From: Methanobacteriota archaeon
GTDB taxonomy: Archaea; Thermoplasmatota; E2; DHVEG-1
Direction: 5' to 3'
Assembly (NCBI GenBank): GCA_903877165.1
Contig: CAIRCU010000007.1
Span: 1 to 47,583 of the forward strand
DNA: 47,583 nucleotides
The translations under genes and the position numbers were made by a program. Within the stretch, counting starts at the first letter, position 1, and every line of letters begins with the position of its first letter. Positions 1 through 7,710 of this stretch are shown in pieces. The notes below the pieces were generated by a model, which saw only the letters and a program-made list of their open reading frames with translations, was not told the origin of the DNA and did no database searches.

Positions 1-392
1 AGGCTGGAGACGACCAGGGGCTTGAACAGCTTCTCGCCATCCAGGTAGACGGTCGGCAGGTACGCCTGGAACGTCGAGAAATAGCCGAACTGAGGATCCT
101 GGGCAAGGATGTTATGGAGATGCGTGGTGCCGCAGCGCCAGTAGCCGATGATGAAAATCGGGGGTTTGGTGATGCGGACCTGGCGTATCTTCTTATCGTA
201 CTTCAATCGTTCTTTGATGTAAAACGGGGCCATGATGCCGCTGAGCGTCAAGCTGTAGGTGAGTCTGGGGAGGTAGCGGGGGCTTACGCGAAAGTTGTTC
301 TGGGCAAGAAGCCGGAGAAGATTAGGGAAGGAGTACCCCGGCAACGGGGTGTTTTTGACCATCAGGGAGTTTTCCTTCACGTCGAAATTCAC
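1..392 (-). CDS. Sulfotransferase family protein, C-terminal part cut by window edge
   Basis: The visible 130 residues begin VNFDVKENSLMVKNTPLPGY and contain GYWRCGTTHLHN around residues 83-94, the 5'-phosphosulfate-binding loop of PAPS-dependent sulfotransferases (usual form RSGTT; here Ser is Cys). It is followed by AQDPQFGYFSTFQAY, as in the Sulfotransfer_3 family. The family moves sulfate from PAPS to hydroxyl groups of small molecules, lipids or glycans; the substrate here is unknown. I chose the GTG at 392 because an in-frame TAG lies just upstream, the VKENSL segment looks family-like, and a TATA box at 413-424 sits about 26 bases upstream, which fits a leaderless start. ATG 362 is the alternative. 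It follows the MFS gene on the same strand but probably has its own promoter. The 3' end lies outside the window. Confidence 0.8.
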   Translation of the reverse strand, partial: MNFDVKENSLMVKNTPLPGYSFPNLLRLLAQNNFRVSPRYLPRLTYSLTLSGIMAPFYIKERLKYDKKIRQVRITKPPIFIIGYWRCGTTHLHNILAQDPQFGYFSTFQAYLPTVYLDGEKLFKPLVVSS

Positions 393-412
393 GAAGAACT
401 ATACGTTCATAT

Positions 413-424
413 CCTATATAAAAC
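413..424 (-). promoter_or_regulatory. TATA box of the sulfotransferase gene
   Basis: The minus strand reads GTTTTATATAGG. It is centred about 26 bases before the GTG at 392, the usual archaeal TATA-to-start spacing for a leaderless transcript. Confidence 0.5.
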
Positions 425-454
425 GTCCGTTATTGGCTTCGGCAGACGTCGATA

Positions 455-1972
455 TCATTTTTTCTTCAGTATCGCCAACGCACCCGCGATAATGGACAGG
501 CCAGCGGAGATGAAGAACAGGAGGCTGAGGCTTTTCATGAAGATCGGAGCGAACACTGTCGAAAACGTTGCGAAATTCACCCCGGGCGGCGTGATGCCAA
601 GGAAAACAGAGAACAACGCCGACGTCGGCGGGATACTGCTGAGCGCAGTGCCGTTGAAATTGACTTCCAAGGCGATGATGAGGATAGCGAAATACACGGT
701 CATGCTCAGCGACTGGGCGACGTTCTGCATCGTCGCCCGCATACCGGAAGCGACCCCACGATTCTCCGCAGGAACCGAGGACATAACCAAGGAGGTGTTC
801 GGGGCGACGAACATCCCCGCGCCGACGCCTTGGAGGAAGATTGCGACCGCGAGAAACACGTAGGAGACATTAAAGGGCATGAACGCCAGCCACAGGAACG
901 ACACCGCGATGATGAGGCTGCCGACGGCCATGAACAACCGCTGCCCGTACTTATCGGAGAGAACGCCGCTCAACGGGCCCATCACCAGGAATCCGGCGGT
1001 CAACGGCAGCATGTAGATCCCAGCCCAGAACGGGGTCTGTTCAAGCGAGAAGCCGTGGAGCGGTAGCCAGATCCCCTGTAGCCAGATGACGAGCATGAAC
1101 AGCAGCCCGCCGCGGGCGATCGCGGAGACGAACAGCGAGCTGATCCCGACGCTGAATCCCCGGTTCCGGAACAGCTCGAGTTTGAACATCGGATGAGATA
1201 CCCGACGTTCGATGAGGATGAACACAGCGACGAGGAGGAATCCAAGGAGCAACGAAAGAATCACCCACGGGTTCTCATAGCCGAGTTCAGACGTCCCATA
1301 GGGCACAAGGATGTACGTGACCCCAATTAAGATAAGCGTCAGCCCGACGCCAAACGTGATATTCCCCAACCAGTCGATGCGCTGCTTACGGTCAATGGCT
1401 CCAAGTTCCTTGAGGTTGATATGTGCCCAGATGTACCCGATGATCGCGAACGGCACGGTGACCCAGAAGATGTACTCCCAGCCGTACGGCGCGATGACAC
1501 CACCGAGGATAAGACCGATGAACTGCCCGGCGAGAAAAGCGATCTGGTTGATGCCTAAGGCTTTGCCGCGTTCTTTCGTTTCAAAAGCATCGGTGATGAT
1601 AGCGGCGCTGTTCGCGAACAGGAAGGCGCCGCCAAGCCCCTGGAACAGCCGGAAGACGATCAACTCAACGATATTTTGGGACAGGGCGCACGCGATGGTG
1701 CCGAGAATGAAGATGAGGAATCCGAATTTATATAGCCGTACACGGCCGAAGATATCAGAGAACCGGCCAATAGTCACCAGAACGACTGCCGTCACCAGCG
1801 CGTACCCGACCATGGTCCATAGCAGGAACGGGAAGTTCGCAGGATCCCCGGGGTTGATATGCAGGCCGCGGAAGATGTCGGGAAGCGAGATGAGGACAAT
1901 CGTCATGTCAATAGACGCAATGAGCGCGCCAAGTGACGTGTTGGTCAGAACAGTCCATTTGTAGTCAACCAT
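455..1972 (-). CDS. MFS drug:H+ antiporter, DHA2-like (14 TMS)
   Basis: This 505-residue polytopic membrane protein probably exports small molecules in exchange for protons. It shows the MFS motif A (GRFSDIFGRVRLY) after the second helix, a second half with LSGVLSDKYGQRL at the equivalent loop, and an LGGVIAPYGWEYIFW segment resembling antiporter motif C. Length and helix count fit the DHA2 group (EmrB/QacA-like). The start is ATG 1972 because AAGGTG lies seven bases upstream; an open frame extends to 2038 without a ribosome site. The protein ends LAILKKK. The sulfotransferase follows on the same strand after about 60 bases. The exported substrate cannot be told from sequence. Confidence 0.9.
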   Translation of the reverse strand: MVDYKWTVLTNTSLGALIASIDMTIVLISLPDIFRGLHINPGDPANFPFLLWTMVGYALVTAVVLVTIGRFSDIFGRVRLYKFGFLIFILGTIACALSQNIVELIVFRLFQGLGGAFLFANSAAIITDAFETKERGKALGINQIAFLAGQFIGLILGGVIAPYGWEYIFWVTVPFAIIGYIWAHINLKELGAIDRKQRIDWLGNITFGVGLTLILIGVTYILVPYGTSELGYENPWVILSLLLGFLLVAVFILIERRVSHPMFKLELFRNRGFSVGISSLFVSAIARGGLLFMLVIWLQGIWLPLHGFSLEQTPFWAGIYMLPLTAGFLVMGPLSGVLSDKYGQRLFMAVGSLIIAVSFLWLAFMPFNVSYVFLAVAIFLQGVGAGMFVAPNTSLVMSSVPAENRGVASGMRATMQNVAQSLSMTVYFAILIIALEVNFNGTALSSIPPTSALFSVFLGITPPGVNFATFSTVFAPIFMKSLSLLFFISAGLSIIAGALAILKKK

Positions 1973-2114
1973 GCAGGCACCTTGATACTTATTCTGATGA
2001 GATGTCGTCAACGAATTGCAACGGGTAGTTATGTTCACTTGAAAAAACTTTGGGTGGACCGCAGCCCGGCTGTTTAAATTTATTTATTCATATAAAATAA
2101 TTTTCTATAGATAT

Positions 2115-2124
2115 CCTTTTAAAG
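2115..2124 (+). promoter_or_regulatory. TATA box for the sor-korAB cluster
   Basis: CCTTTTAAAG lies about 45 bases before the superoxide reductase ATG, leaving room for a short leader holding the GGAGGAGG ribosome site at 2151-2158. Other A/T-rich matches at 2070-2100 are possible alternatives. Confidence 0.4.
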
Positions 2125-2165
2125 ATTTCGTTGTTTTGTATTTGTCATCCGGAGGAGGAAAAAAT

Positions 2166-2576
2166 ATGGATACGAAATATGGCGAAGAGCCTGGGATTTT
2201 AATCCAAAAAGCAGATTGGAAAAAAGAAAAACATGTGCCAGTAATCGACTGTCCTGAAACAGTAAAAAAAGATCAACTCTTTGATGTGAAAGTCGGCATC
2301 GGTAAAGAGATCGCCCATCCAAACACGACCGAACACCATATTCGGTGGATTGATGTATATTTCCATCCCTTTGGTGAGAAGTTTCCCTATCAAATCGGTC
2401 ATTTTGAGTTCACAGCCCATGGGGAGTCCGTCGATGGGCCGAACATCAGCACGGTGTATACCCATCATGCAGTCACAACGTCGTTTAAAACAGGGAAATC
2501 CGGCAGGATTCTTGCGGTTGCACTATGCAACATCCATGGACTCTGGCAGTCTTTCAAGGAAGTCAAAATCCAATAA
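2166..2576 (+). CDS. sor: Superoxide reductase (neelaredoxin, 1Fe type)
   Basis: This 136-residue cytoplasmic non-heme iron protein reduces superoxide to hydrogen peroxide without making oxygen, a typical defence of anaerobes. The active-site set is complete: Glu21 and His23 in EKHVP, His51 and His57 in HPNTTEHH, and Cys121 and His124 in CNIHG, matching the spacing of the Pyrococcus enzyme. There is no N-terminal rubredoxin-like desulforedoxin domain, so it is the short class. GGAGGAGG lies eight bases before the chosen ATG. The 2-oxoacid oxidoreductase gene starts 28 bases after its stop on the same strand, which suggests cotranscription. Confidence 0.95.
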   Translation: MDTKYGEEPGILIQKADWKKEKHVPVIDCPETVKKDQLFDVKVGIGKEIAHPNTTEHHIRWIDVYFHPFGEKFPYQIGHFEFTAHGESVDGPNISTVYTHHAVTTSFKTGKSGRILAVALCNIHGLWQSFKEVKIQ

Positions 2577-2604
2577 AAAAATGTAGAATGCCGATCACAA
2601 TGGG

Positions 2605-4269
2605 ATGGGTCGTTCTATGAAGAAGGATGTGTTCACCTATATCATAGGAGGGAAAGCAGGGCAGGGGACAAAAAAAGCAGGGATTGTTGCTGCCAATTTC
2701 TTGGCGGAGTTCAACCGAGAAGTCTTTCAGATGAACGACTACCCAAGTCTCGTCCGCGGTGGCCATAATTTTTCAGTGGTTTCAACGTCCATAGGGAAAA
2801 TCTACAGCCATTATATGAAGGCAGATCTCATCGTTGTTCTCGATCAACGTAGCTATGATATCCACAAAGAACATCTCAATGAGAGAGGAATCCTGGTTTT
2901 CAATTCTGATAACACTCGAGGAGATGGAATAGGGGTACCGATCACTACTGAAGCGAAGAAATACACGGATCCTGATTTGATCTCTGGTGTTGCTGGTGTC
3001 GCCGTTCTTGCAGCGACAATCGGTGCAACTGCTAAGAAGCTTGAGGACATCATTACAAATGAGTACAAAGGCAGCATGGAGGATAATCTTCGTTTTGCTC
3101 AGGCTATTTTCACTGCTGCCGATGAAAAAATCAAAGACAAGGTGTCGCTACAGCAAGGAAAACAGAAAAAAACGATTCTTTCTGGTAGCGAGACCATTGC
3201 CCTCGGTGCAGTCGCAGGTGGCCTCGATTTGTATTTTTCGTATCCAATGACCCCTTCAACCCCTGTGCTTCATTATCTCGCCAGCCATGGACGAAAACTC
3301 GGGGTCGTTACCATTCAGCCCGAACATGAGATTGCGGTCGCAAACATGGCAATCGGCGCTGCGTTCACCGGCGCACGTTCCATGGTTGGTACGAGTGGCG
3401 GTGGTTTTTGTCTCATGCAGGAAGCATTTTCCTTAGCGGGCATGGTCGAAGCACCCGTCTTGTTTTTCCTTGGTCAGCGGCCAGGTCCAAGTACCGGCGT
3501 ACCGACGTACACCGAGCAAAGCGAACTTCGTTTTTCTTTGACCCCTGGCCAGGGCGAGTTCCCACGGGTTGTCGCATCCCCGGGTTCGATTGAAGAGGCG
3601 TTCTATCTGACCGCAGAATTACTCTATCTTCTCTGGCGGTTTCAGACGCCGGGCATCTTACTTACTGAGAAACATCTAACGGAAAGTAGCATGAGTGTTA
3701 ACATTGACCCTGAAAAAACTCCATGGGCTGAACCAACTGTGCACACCGATGGTGAGTATCAGCGGTACCGTGACACGAAAGACGGGGTTTCTCCTCTGTT
3801 ATTTCCTCCGTCCAAGTCATTAATCAAATGGAACAGTTATGAGCATGATGAACAAGGGTTTACGACAGAGAGCGCAGAGGGCATCAGGAAGATGCATGAG
3901 AAAAGACGCAGGAAACAAGACAGCCTCGTCACGTTCTTAAAAACGATGCATACCGTGAATATTTACGGAATAGGGGAACCGCTGATTTTTACCTTTGGTT
4001 CGACGACTATGAGTGTGCTTGAGGCGGTAGATATCGGAGATATCGCTGCGACGGTGGTTCAGCCGATCTATCTGGAACCATTCCCGGCGTGGGAGCTGGA
4101 ACGATACCAGCATCACCACTGTATCGTCGTCGAGCAAAATAGCACTGGCCAGCTTGAATCTCTGCTGAAGGAAAAAGCAGGGTTGACGATACAAAGCTCG
4201 GTTCGTCAGTACGATGGGCGGCCGTTTGACCCCATGGTTCTTGCCCAGAAGATCCGGGAGGTGATCTAA
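2605..4269 (+). CDS. korA: 2-oxoacid:ferredoxin oxidoreductase, fused gamma-alpha subunit
   Basis: At 554 residues this subunit fuses the gamma domain (residues about 1-185, with GGKAGQGTKKAG and DYPSLVRGGHNF) to the alpha/pyrimidine-binding domain (about 195-554, with YPMTPSTPVLHYL, QPEHEIAVANMAIGA, GTSGGGFCLMQEA and the GPSTGVPTYTEQ loop). With the beta subunit it would oxidatively decarboxylate a 2-oxoacid (2-oxoglutarate, pyruvate or a branched-chain oxoacid) to an acyl-CoA and reduce ferredoxin. The fused gamma-alpha plus beta layout is that of two-subunit archaeal and bacterial enzymes. ATG 2617 is an alternative start. It lies between sor and korB in one direction. Substrate choice cannot be read from sequence, so the symbol reflects the family only. 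Confidence 0.88.
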   Translation: MGRSMKKDVFTYIIGGKAGQGTKKAGIVAANFLAEFNREVFQMNDYPSLVRGGHNFSVVSTSIGKIYSHYMKADLIVVLDQRSYDIHKEHLNERGILVFNSDNTRGDGIGVPITTEAKKYTDPDLISGVAGVAVLAATIGATAKKLEDIITNEYKGSMEDNLRFAQAIFTAADEKIKDKVSLQQGKQKKTILSGSETIALGAVAGGLDLYFSYPMTPSTPVLHYLASHGRKLGVVTIQPEHEIAVANMAIGAAFTGARSMVGTSGGGFCLMQEAFSLAGMVEAPVLFFLGQRPGPSTGVPTYTEQSELRFSLTPGQGEFPRVVASPGSIEEAFYLTAELLYLLWRFQTPGILLTEKHLTESSMSVNIDPEKTPWAEPTVHTDGEYQRYRDTKDGVSPLLFPPSKSLIKWNSYEHDEQGFTTESAEGIRKMHEKRRRKQDSLVTFLKTMHTVNIYGIGEPLIFTFGSTTMSVLEAVDIGDIAATVVQPIYLEPFPAWELERYQHHHCIVVEQNSTGQLESLLKEKAGLTIQSSVRQYDGRPFDPMVLAQKIREVI

Positions 4270-4270
4270 G

Positions 4271-5110
4271 ATGCCTGATGATCTGAGTACGAGCGCTGAG
4301 AATACCTGGTGTCCTGGGTGCGGGAACTTCGGCATCCTGAGCGCCTTTAAAAAGGCCGCAAGAAAATTGGAGGAACGGGGGATTGATCGTGAGCACCTCG
4401 TGATTTGCAGCGGGATTGGCTGCCACGGTAAGATCTTTGATTATCTTCGTTTGAATGGTCTCTATTCACTCCATGGGCGTTCGATGGCGACGGTTCAGGG
4501 AATGAAATTAGGCAACCCTGATCTGAAGGTTGTCGCGTTTGCCGGCGATGGCGATGCGTATGGCGAAGGAATCTCGCATATGATTTATGCTGCGAAACGT
4601 AACGCGGACATCACCGTCATCGTGCATGATAACGGCGCATATGCATTGACCGCAGGGCAGTTCTCCCCGACGAGCGAGAAGGGGTTCAAGGGGCCGTCGC
4701 TACCCAACGGCAGTGTCGAAGAGCCGTTGAATCCCCTTGCACTAATGCTGGAGGCTGGTGCGAGTTTTATCGCTCGAGGTTTTGCCGGGAAAATCGACCA
4801 TTTATCCGACCTCATGGTTGAAGCGATACTCCATGAAGGGTTTTCAGTTATTGATGTCTTGCAGCCGAGTGTCGTCTTCAATAATACGTATAAAGAATAC
4901 AATGAGCGTACAGCAATTATTGCACAGACACCTCGCAGCTACGAAGACGCGATTCGTCTAGCAAAAGACAAAGGAACACAGGTGCCCATCGGGATTTTCT
5001 ATCAGGTGAGTAAACCAGTGTATCATAAGGAGCTCATGGGGAGTTGGAACCCCGTTCGAGATAAAACAGCCAGAAACGATCGTTTGAAGAAAATAAAAGA
5101 AATACTATGA
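4271..5110 (+). CDS. korB: 2-oxoacid:ferredoxin oxidoreductase, beta (TPP-binding) subunit
   Basis: This 279-residue subunit carries the thiamine diphosphate site: WCPGCGN (Cys14, Cys17), CSGIGCHGKI (Cys46, Cys51) and the GDGDAYGEG motif with a downstream HDNGAYALT. The cysteines are those that bind the single [4Fe-4S] cluster of two-subunit enzymes, with the last cysteine elsewhere in the chain. The ATG follows the korA stop by one base, and a strong GGAGGTGATC ribosome site lies inside the end of korA, so translation is probably coupled. A hairpin terminator follows directly. No ferredoxin-like delta subunit is encoded, so electrons should go to a free ferredoxin. Confidence 0.92.
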   Translation: MPDDLSTSAENTWCPGCGNFGILSAFKKAARKLEERGIDREHLVICSGIGCHGKIFDYLRLNGLYSLHGRSMATVQGMKLGNPDLKVVAFAGDGDAYGEGISHMIYAAKRNADITVIVHDNGAYALTAGQFSPTSEKGFKGPSLPNGSVEEPLNPLALMLEAGASFIARGFAGKIDHLSDLMVEAILHEGFSVIDVLQPSVVFNNTYKEYNERTAIIAQTPRSYEDAIRLAKDKGTQVPIGIFYQVSKPVYHKELMGSWNPVRDKTARNDRLKKIKEIL

Positions 5111-5143
5111 ACAGAGAAGGCTATGTTTTGCTCTGTTGTTTTC
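5110..5143 (+). terminator. Hairpin terminator after korB
   Basis: A perfect seven-base stem AACAGAG/CTCTGTT (5110-5116 with 5131-5137) starts at the korB stop codon and is followed by GTTTTC. Another T-rich stretch follows at 5166-5176. Confidence 0.55.
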
Positions 5144-5181
5144 TAGGGATACCAGCTTCTTTGGTCTTCTTTTTTCTGATG

Positions 5182-5628
5182 TTAATAACTGTTCCCTGAG
5201 ATCCCGAGCAGTAACTCGATCTCAGTGATGTGTTCTTGCTCTTCTGTGAGGATATGCCGTATCTCATGCTCAAGCAGATGGTCGTAGTACCCTTTGCCTT
5301 TCTCTTTTTTCAGTTCATTCAGAATGTTTCGGTACGTATCGACTGCGGTTTTCTCGTCCGCTAAATTCAGTTCTAGGACCTGCTTGATGGTCTTTGCCGC
5401 ACGCGTCGGAGCACTCTCCATGCTTGGAATGCCGCCAAGCACGCCGATGAGTGTCCGGAATTTGTCTTGATGTCCCTTTTCGTCATTGGCAATTTCTTTC
5501 AGTCTTGCGATAATTGGTTCCGCGTTGATGCCATCGACGATCTCAGCGTGGCTCAGATACTGAGCGTAGGCCGCATGCTCTAACTCCAGCGCATGATTCA
5601 ACAATTCCAAAATATTTTGCTTGGTCAT
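5182..5628 (-). CDS. Ferritin-like diiron protein
   Basis: This 148-residue protein is nearly all helix and has the four-helix diiron pattern of the bacterioferritin/rubrerythrin superfamily: an ELEHAAYAQY helix, an ExxH pair in NDEKGH, a third-helix acidic segment (LADEKTAVDTY) and a second ExxH in EEQEHITEIE. Such proteins bind two irons and act in iron storage or peroxide reduction. There is no C-terminal rubredoxin domain, so it is not a classical rubrerythrin. I prefer ATG 5628 over the in-frame GTG at 5640 because GGGGAG lies 11 bases before the ATG but abuts the GTG. It converges on korB; its oxidative-stress neighbours fit the role. Confidence 0.8.
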   Translation of the reverse strand: MTKQNILELLNHALELEHAAYAQYLSHAEIVDGINAEPIIARLKEIANDEKGHQDKFRTLIGVLGGIPSMESAPTRAAKTIKQVLELNLADEKTAVDTYRNILNELKKEKGKGYYDHLLEHEIRHILTEEQEHITEIELLLGISGNSY

Positions 5629-5666
5629 GGTGTCTAACACTCCCCTTTTTTTGTTATTCGCTTGGC

Positions 5667-5677
5667 ATTTATAAAGG
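5667..5677 (-). promoter_or_regulatory. TATA box of the ferritin-like gene
   Basis: The minus strand reads CCTTTATAAATG, about 45 bases before ATG 5628. This leaves a short leader with the GGGGAG site. Confidence 0.45.
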
Positions 5678-5700
5678 TATACGATACTCTATAACAACAA

Positions 5701-5754
5701 GAGTCCTCCTGCCGTCAACTGGTTGTCGAGGAAACAAACCTTACAGCAGGACTC
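5701..5754. repeat. Imperfect inverted repeat with inner hairpin
   Basis: GAGTCC-TCC-TGC at 5701-5712 can pair with GCAGGACTC at 5746-5754, leaving a three-base bulge. An inner CAAC-TG-GTTG hairpin lies at 5715-5724. It sits between the SnoaL-like gene's 3' end and the ferritin-like gene's promoter. It may be a 3' UTR structure or a small structured RNA; no known family is recognised. Confidence 0.4.
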
Positions 5755-5848
5755 ATAAAACACGCACACGCGAATTATCTTTTCTTTTGCCCTTACGAGT
5801 CAATCTCTGTGCGCGCTTAAACTCTGACTTCAGGATGAGGGAGTAGAT

Positions 5849-6292
5849 CTATTTCATAAGTCCAAGCTGCTTCATCATCCCGACAACATCGTAGAAGAGC
5901 CGTTCCTCGACGATTTCGCCGTTTTTCCAAGTAGCAACGGTGCAAAATTCAAGCTTCGCTGTCTTTCCCGGCTGAACAATTGTCCCGTCTGCCCCTTTCA
6001 TTGGTTTTTTCAAGGTCACTGTCCAATCAGCGACCGTGCACGTCTGATCTCCTTGCCCGATAGCAATCTTGTAGGGATTGTTGATTAAACGATTGTCGAA
6101 ATTCTTAAAGAATTCCACAGCCTCAACATCATGATTATGTCGTCCTCTTGTCGGTTCTGGTTGATTAGGCCAATAGACGGCGACGTCTTCTCGATGACGC
6201 TTCCTGAAAGTCTCCCACAGTGGGCTCCCAGGCCCAGCGTTCCATGCGTCATCTAAAGTTTTCATCAACTCTAAATTCTCTTTTACACCCAT
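5849..6292 (-). CDS. SnoaL-like (NTF2 fold) protein, ester-cyclase type
   Basis: This 147-residue protein has the pattern of SnoaL-like polyketide cyclase/ester-cyclase relatives: an N-terminal helix MGVKENLELMKTLDDAWN, an RHREDVAVYWP segment, then a conserved EAVEFFKNFDNR, and a beta-rich C-terminal half ending KNGEIVEERLFYDVVGMMKQLG. Family members are small cone-shaped folds that bind or cyclise hydrophobic ligands, but many have no known activity. AGGAGG eight bases before ATG 6292 fixes the start, although the frame is open to 6391. A TATA box at 6326-6335 suggests its own promoter. The ligand is unknown. Confidence 0.75.
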   Translation of the reverse strand: MGVKENLELMKTLDDAWNAGPGSPLWETFRKRHREDVAVYWPNQPEPTRGRHNHDVEAVEFFKNFDNRLINNPYKIAIGQGDQTCTVADWTVTLKKPMKGADGTIVQPGKTAKLEFCTVATWKNGEIVEERLFYDVVGMMKQLGLMK

Positions 6293-6325
6293 ATTAAATG
6301 CCTCCTGTGTTACAATCTCAAGCTC

Positions 6326-6336
6326 GTATATAAGGA
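6326..6336 (-). promoter_or_regulatory. TATA box of the SnoaL-like gene
   Basis: The minus strand reads CCTTATATACG, about 40 bases before ATG 6292 and inside the gap after the thioredoxin gene. Confidence 0.45.
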
Positions 6337-6394
6337 CATCTACGACAGTGGTGAAATAGCTACTATGATGATAATTACCATCCCCCATCATTTA

Positions 6395-6742
6395 TTACAG
6401 AGTATGTTCGCACACGCGAATGAGTTCACGGAATTGCTGCTCACTTAGGCCTATCCCATGGCCTCCATCCAGTCGTTTTACGGGTTTGCCTTTATCAAAG
6501 AAAAGTACAGTCGGGTACACTTCTATATTGTATTTGTCACAAAGCTCAGGAAACTCATCAATCATCATCCGATAGCATTGTCTACTGGTTTCTCGTGAGC
6601 ATTTTTCGAAAACCAGCAGGAACCTCTGCGAAAAAGGACACCAGGGAGCATAAAAAAGAATGAAAATGTTATCCTTTGTTTTTAGTATATCCGCTAGTTC
6701 TTGTTCGGTATTGATGAGGATGCACGTGTTTGTGGTTTTCAT
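6395..6742 (-). CDS. Thioredoxin-fold protein with a CPFS (monothiol) site
   Basis: This 115-residue protein has the thioredoxin layout: a beta strand, then FYAPWCPFSQRF with the active site Cys35-Pro-Phe-Ser38, and later YNIEVYPTVLFFDKGKP with the cis-proline. The second cysteine of the usual CxxC is serine, as in monothiol thioredoxin-like and some isomerase or trap-type proteins, so it cannot form the normal intramolecular disulfide. It may work through a mixed disulfide or a partner such as glutathione-like thiols or Fe-S clusters. It starts 24 bases after the double-CDGSH gene on the same strand, so both are probably one transcript. Confidence 0.82.
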   Translation of the reverse strand: MKTTNTCILINTEQELADILKTKDNIFILFYAPWCPFSQRFLLVFEKCSRETSRQCYRMMIDEFPELCDKYNIEVYPTVLFFDKGKPVKRLDGGHGIGLSEQQFRELIRVCEHTL

Positions 6743-6766
6743 GGGATTATCATTTCTCTACGGGTT

Positions 6767-7462
6767 TTATTCTGGCCAATGGCTGCTGTCGCAGAAGGGT
6801 TTGTTCTGTGATTTCCCACAGCGACACAGAGTCACACGATTGCGAATTTCATAAGCAATATCATCGGATGATGTGATCAGGATGCCACCGCGGATCCAGA
6901 GAGGACCACTTACGTTCATAGACGGATCCTCGATTAAGACGATGGATGGCTCAAAGGTAGGTTCTATTGGTTTCCCGGTCTCTTTATCGTAGACGACGAG
7001 GCGGCCGGACGGACAATCCGCTGCTTCTTCAATCGCGATTTTTTTGTCCCCGGGATTATTCGAGGTCTGAATGATATTCCAGATTCCGCCCGCTCGATGA
7101 CAAAAACGAGCAGACGCGCACAATATTTTCGCATCGGCTAATTTCAGAGCTGGACCATCAAGCACAGCTGCTTGATCGCGATATACCACATGACTCGCAG
7201 TCTCTGTCCCGTCGAATTTAACCTTAAGATGTGTTCCGTCACAAAATGGTTTAGTATGCGATTGTCCGCAACGGCATAATGCATATTGGTCTTGTCGCGG
7301 GTAGGTTTTGCTGTCCTGCCATTCACAGGTATCCCATCTGCTATCGTACTTAATGATTTTTTCAAGAAGAGGGACGTCTCCTGACACAAGGTATGGACCA
7401 TTTTTGTTTACTTTAATCGAATATTTACCTTGCCGTGACACTTGGTTTTTTTTCGTCGCCAT
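6767..7462 (-). CDS. Double CDGSH iron-sulfur protein with a central Fer4_19-like region
   Basis: This 231-residue protein carries two CDGSH-type [2Fe-2S] sites: Cys63, Cys65, Cys74, His78 (CRCGQSHTKPFCDGTH) and Cys213, Cys215, Cys224, His228 (CRCGKSQNKPFCDSSH). Between them is a region with CASARFCHRAG and ADCPSGRLVVYDK like the divergent Fer4_19 domain that often accompanies CDGSH domains. The three-Cys one-His clusters are redox-active and transferable in mitoNEET relatives. The second site has DSS in place of DGS, a small variation. No membrane anchor is seen, so it is cytoplasmic. AGGGGGA about 10 bases upstream supports the start. The thioredoxin-like gene follows closely. Confidence 0.9.
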   Translation of the reverse strand: MATKKNQVSRQGKYSIKVNKNGPYLVSGDVPLLEKIIKYDSRWDTCEWQDSKTYPRQDQYALCRCGQSHTKPFCDGTHLKVKFDGTETASHVVYRDQAAVLDGPALKLADAKILCASARFCHRAGGIWNIIQTSNNPGDKKIAIEEAADCPSGRLVVYDKETGKPIEPTFEPSIVLIEDPSMNVSGPLWIRGGILITSSDDIAYEIRNRVTLCRCGKSQNKPFCDSSHWPE

Positions 7463-7490
7463 AAGAGATGTTCCCCCTTGATAGTATCAT

Positions 7491-7520
7491 TATTTTAATG
7501 CGCTATGAAGAAACCTTCAT
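7491..7520 (-). promoter_or_regulatory. TATA box and upstream palindrome of the CDGSH gene
   Basis: A TATA-like CATTAAAATA lies at 7491-7500. Four bases upstream of it is a perfect inverted repeat ATGAAG-N4-CTTCAT at 7505-7520, over the BRE/upstream position where regulators bind in archaea. Confidence 0.4.
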
Positions 7521-7621
7521 TGACAATATTCCCTGATACTAGGCGTATGGTATGTTATTCTTTTATAAGTATGTTATTTGGATAGAGGAATCACCAAAAA
7601 AAATAAAAAAAATCATGCTTT

Positions 7622-7646
7622 AAAATACGCAGGGGAAGGGATTCGA
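7622..7646 (-). repeat. Diverged tRNA-Phe 3'-end copy (possible distal att site)
   Basis: On the minus strand this reads TTCGAATCCCTTCCCCTGCG then TATTTT. It resembles the T-loop and acceptor 3' end of the tRNA-Phe at 15569-15641 (TTCGATCCCCTCCTGCGGC then ACTTTT), with small gaps. Orientation matches the tRNA. It lies just downstream of the histidine kinase stop. It also forms part of a stem, TACG-CAGGG with CCCTG-AA-CGTA, spanning 7626-7675. Less certain than the copy at 10742. Confidence 0.35.
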
Positions 7647-7710
7647 AAACTGAAAGGGACTGCGCCCTGAACGTAGCATCTCTTTACCATTCTATATTGT
7701 TATTTTTTAT

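Noticed and set aside
114-863. Long plus-strand frame opposite the MFS and sulfotransferase genes
   Set aside because: It lies antisense to two clear genes, has a mixed composition and shows no family motif.
7626-7675. Possible complete tRNA or C/D-box RNA between the kinase and CDGSH genes
   Set aside because: A T-loop-like TTCGAAT is present but its stem does not pair and there is no anticodon arm. Two CTGA boxes occur without a C box.
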